A DNA stretch of 25,000 nucleotides from Anaeromyces robustus. Lineage: Eukaryota; Neocallimastigomycota; Neocallimastigomycetes; Neocallimastigales; Neocallimastigaceae. The notes beneath the pieces were generated by a model. The model had not been told where the DNA came from. It saw nothing but the letters and a program-made list of their open reading frames with translations, and searched no databases. Of this stretch, positions 24,124-25,000 are shown piece by piece. The first letter of the stretch is position 1. Each line of letters opens with the position of its first letter. The DNA lies in NCBI GenBank assembly GCA_002104895.1, contig MCFG01000158.1, forward strand, positions 1-25,000. Reading direction: 5' to 3'. Both the position numbers and the translations under genes were made by a program.

Positions 24124-24216
24124 TTTTATATTTATTGGTTTGTTTTGTTTTGTTTTTTAATTTATTTTTTTATTTCTTTGTTTGTTTGTTTTTTGTTTGT
24201 TTTTGTTCTTAAAGTT

Positions 24217-24227
24217 TTAAGCGTTTA
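24217..24227 (-). promoter_or_regulatory. Conserved core promoter motif TAAACGCTTAA of copy 7
   Basis: Minus-strand motif about 95 bp upstream of the ATG, with the same CTTAAAACTTTAAG context downstream as in copy 1. Confidence 0.6.
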
Positions 24228-24713
24228 TTTACTAAATATTTATTATTTATTATATAATAAAATTGATAATGAAGAAAATTATTTTTTAAATGAAATTAAT
24301 CGTTATTTATACTTTTTTTTTTTTTTTAAATTAAAATTCAATGAATATATTTAATCATGATACATATCTACATATCTATTATATAAATATTATGTAGTAG
24401 AATATATATCATAGAGTATATCAATAATATTAAATTTATTAATAAAATATAAATTTATTTATTAGTCTAAAAAGCATTAAAAAAAATTCTAGTAAAATTT
24501 TGTTTTATTGATTTTATTGATTTTTAAATAACTTTTTCCAAAAAGAATTTCTTTTTACATTAATTTTAATAGAAATTATGGAAAATCTTTTTTAAATATA
24601 AATATTAATATATATTAAAATTTGTTTTTATCAACCAATTAAATGTTCCATTTTTTCTATTTATAATTAATTTATAATTACAATACATTAATACATATTT
24701 AATATAGAAATGT

Positions 24714-24728
24714 AGAAATTTGTAGAAA
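24714..24728. promoter_or_regulatory. Heat-shock-element-like site, pair 4
   Basis: AGAAATTTGTAGAAA, the fourth unchanged copy of the imperfect three-unit HSE. Confidence 0.5.
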
Positions 24729-25000
24729 TTATTAATTATAAATTATAATAAAATGAATTATATAATATAATAATAATTATAAACTTTTCAATGTATAATT
24801 CAATTTTTTTTTACTTATTATTATAATATTTTCTTATTTTTCTTTTTATTTTATTAATAATATTATTTACCTTTATTATTTTTTCCATTTTTTATTCATT
24901 TTTTTCTTATTTTACACATATACATTTTTAATTTTTATAATTATTATCTATAAAACTTATTTATAATACTTTTTTATTTCATTCAAAAAAAAATATAAAT

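Larger units (their letters stand above)
24124..25000. promoter_or_regulatory. Divergent promoter region of hspG pair 4 (right part outside window)
   Basis: Nearly base-for-base the same as 10932-11808 of pair 1, apart from a few single-base changes and T-run length differences. The mirrored right-hand proximal promoter, present in the other three regions, would lie just beyond the edge. Confidence 0.75.

Overview
The window looks like nuclear DNA of a dictyostelid social amoeba, most likely Dictyostelium discoideum. Intergenic DNA is almost pure A/T with long homopolymer runs and AAT/TTA microsatellites. Coding DNA is distinctly richer in G/C, one protein carries long asparagine runs, genes appear intronless, and start codons mostly sit behind A-runs. 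The repeated small heat shock protein is recognisable as the Dictyostelium hspG family. Individual hspG member numbers cannot be assigned from the sequence alone.

Layout. (1) 1-1007: A/T-rich flank, with a short unexplained island of more mixed composition at 1-60. (2) 1008-8890: two tandem minus-strand paralogues encoding ankyrin-repeat proteins of 1191 and 723 residues. They differ mainly by an asparagine-rich insert present only in the first. (3) 8891-9900: microsatellites, a near-perfect 18-20 bp hairpin (9310-9356), and a decayed third ankyrin gene fragment on the minus strand (9471-9838) that has not been reported by simple ORF criteria. (4) about 9940-25000: an hspG gene cluster with seven intact copies in strictly alternating orientation (-,+,-,+,-,+,-). 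An eighth (+) copy is predicted to start about 180 bp beyond the right edge.

The hspG cluster is built as mirrored units. Each divergent pair shares an intergenic promoter region of about 1 kb whose outer parts are inverted copies of each other and whose centre carries one heat-shock-element-like motif. Each convergent pair is separated by a 1.7-2.5 kb spacer that is itself largely an inverted repeat around an AAT microsatellite. In each convergent spacer a conserved block of about 93 bp is preserved: an 11-bp perfect stem with a G-rich loop inside a second outer stem. The third spacer is inverted relative to the first two. Patchwork similarity among coding copies (copies 3 and 7, and the near-identity of copies 2 and 6 despite different flanks) points to repeated gene conversion or inversion between inverted copies.

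The hspG proteins are Hsp20/alpha-crystallin chaperones with a Lys/Glu/Asn-rich insert of variable length inside the alpha-crystallin domain and a C-terminal I-x-I motif. No functional link between the ankyrin genes and hspG genes can be shown; they are simply neighbours. No tRNA, rRNA, CRISPR or intact mobile element was recognised.
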